From: an uncultured Pseudomonadota bacterium
Lineage (GTDB): Bacteria > Pseudomonadota > Gammaproteobacteria > Burkholderiales > SCOH01
Length of the DNA stretch: 13,650 nucleotides
Reading direction: 5' to 3'
Assembly: GCA_937863215.1 (NCBI GenBank)
Contig: CALMFQ010000512.1
Location: 1-13,650, forward strand
In this document: in pieces, positions 13,307-13,650 of the stretch
Numbering within the stretch: position 1 is the stretch's first letter
How the letters are laid out: every line of letters starts with the position of its first letter
The notes under the pieces: model-generated
The model's input: only the letters and a program-made list of their open reading frames with translations
Database searches by the model: none
Told to the model about the DNA's origin: nothing
Program-made: the position numbers and the translations under genes

Positions 13307-13335
13307 TTACTATTCTTTTAATGGCGATTTATATT
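13307..13335 (+). promoter_or_regulatory. Candidate sigma-70 promoter of the H-NS-family gene
   Basis: TTTACT (13307-13312) and TATATT (13330-13335) are separated by exactly 17 bases; they match the -35 in four and the -10 in five of six positions. The surroundings (about 13280-13372) are strikingly AT-rich, with runs of A and T that would favour curvature and autoregulation by H-NS. The predicted start near 13342 leaves a leader of about 30 bases. Confidence 0.6.
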
Positions 13336-13371
13336 ACAATTTCTCGCACACACTTAATAACGAGTTAATTC

Positions 13372-13650
13372 ATGAGCACTTATCTGGAGTTGAAACAACA
13401 GGCAGAGGCATTGCTGGTTCAAGCCGAGCAGGCCAAACAGGCGGAAACCAAGGCAGTTCTGGATGGCATTGCCAATCAGATGGCACTTTATGGCCTGACG
13501 GTGGACGATATTGCCAGACATGTTGGCGGCAGGCAGGCAAGAGGCACGGTGACCAAATCCGCGAAGCCGGCCAAGTATATCGACCCGGCCAGCAAAAAAA
13601 CCTGGAATGGCTTTGGCCGCGCTCCCGGCTGGATGCCGGAAGACAAATCG
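13372..13650 (+). CDS. H-NS family nucleoid protein (partial; end outside window)
   Basis: H-NS-type proteins bind AT-rich and curved DNA, bridge it, and silence genes, often horizontally acquired ones. 93 residues are visible, starting MSTYLELKQQAEALLVQAEQ. They comprise an N-terminal oligomerisation helix region (about 1-50, with ALYGLTVDDIA), a basic linker (51-72) and the C-terminal DNA-binding domain, with TWNGFGRAPGWM (about 77-88) corresponding to the TWxGxGRxPxW core. It is the short betaproteobacterial type (about 100 residues), so only a few residues should be missing beyond the right edge. The ribosome binding site is weak (CGAG). The very AT-rich upstream region suggests self-regulation, which is inferred. 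Confidence 0.93.
   Translation, partial: MSTYLELKQQAEALLVQAEQAKQAETKAVLDGIANQMALYGLTVDDIARHVGGRQARGTVTKSAKPAKYIDPASKKTWNGFGRAPGWMPEDKS

Overview
The window looks like a chromosomal segment of a betaproteobacterium, most likely Neisseriales / Chromobacteriaceae-like (Chromobacterium, Vogesella, Aquitalea and relatives). The evidence is the block fimV - truA - trpF - trpB - trpA - accD, the short betaproteobacterial-type H-NS, and the moderately high GC with AT-rich promoter gaps. The lineage is inferred from gene content and protein character; no search could be run. I see no tRNA, rRNA, IS element or CRISPR array.

Region 1 (1-9579, all minus strand) reads right to left. fimV (polar peptidoglycan-binding hub) is closed by a clear intrinsic terminator. 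Next come an orphan CbiQ/EcfT-like membrane protein directly abutting truA, a second shorter FimV-like protein without LysM, and the tryptophan genes trpF, trpB (overlapping by 14 bases) and trpA, then the 5' part of accD. A perfect 12-bp inverted repeat lies between trpB and trpA.

Region 2 (about 9750-12864) is a cell-envelope cluster. Two L,D-transpeptidases sit head to head with start codons overlapping by nine bases. The plus-strand one converges, across a 13-bp-stem hairpin, on an OprI/Lpp-like alanine-zipper lipoprotein ending in lysine. Behind that lie a likely frameshifted C-terminal remnant of a LysR-type regulator and an NlpC/P60 endopeptidase. Together these suggest peptidoglycan cross-linking, possible covalent anchoring of an outer-membrane lipoprotein, and peptidoglycan cleavage.

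Region 3 (12865-13650) holds the most novel-looking element. A perfect FNR-type box (TTGAT-N4-ATCAA) is followed at class II spacing by a roughly 73-nt stretch. That stretch starts with a hairpin and ends with a strong rho-independent terminator, which is the architecture of an FNR-activated (oxygen-responsive) small RNA. An AT-rich promoter and an H-NS-family gene cut by the window end follow.
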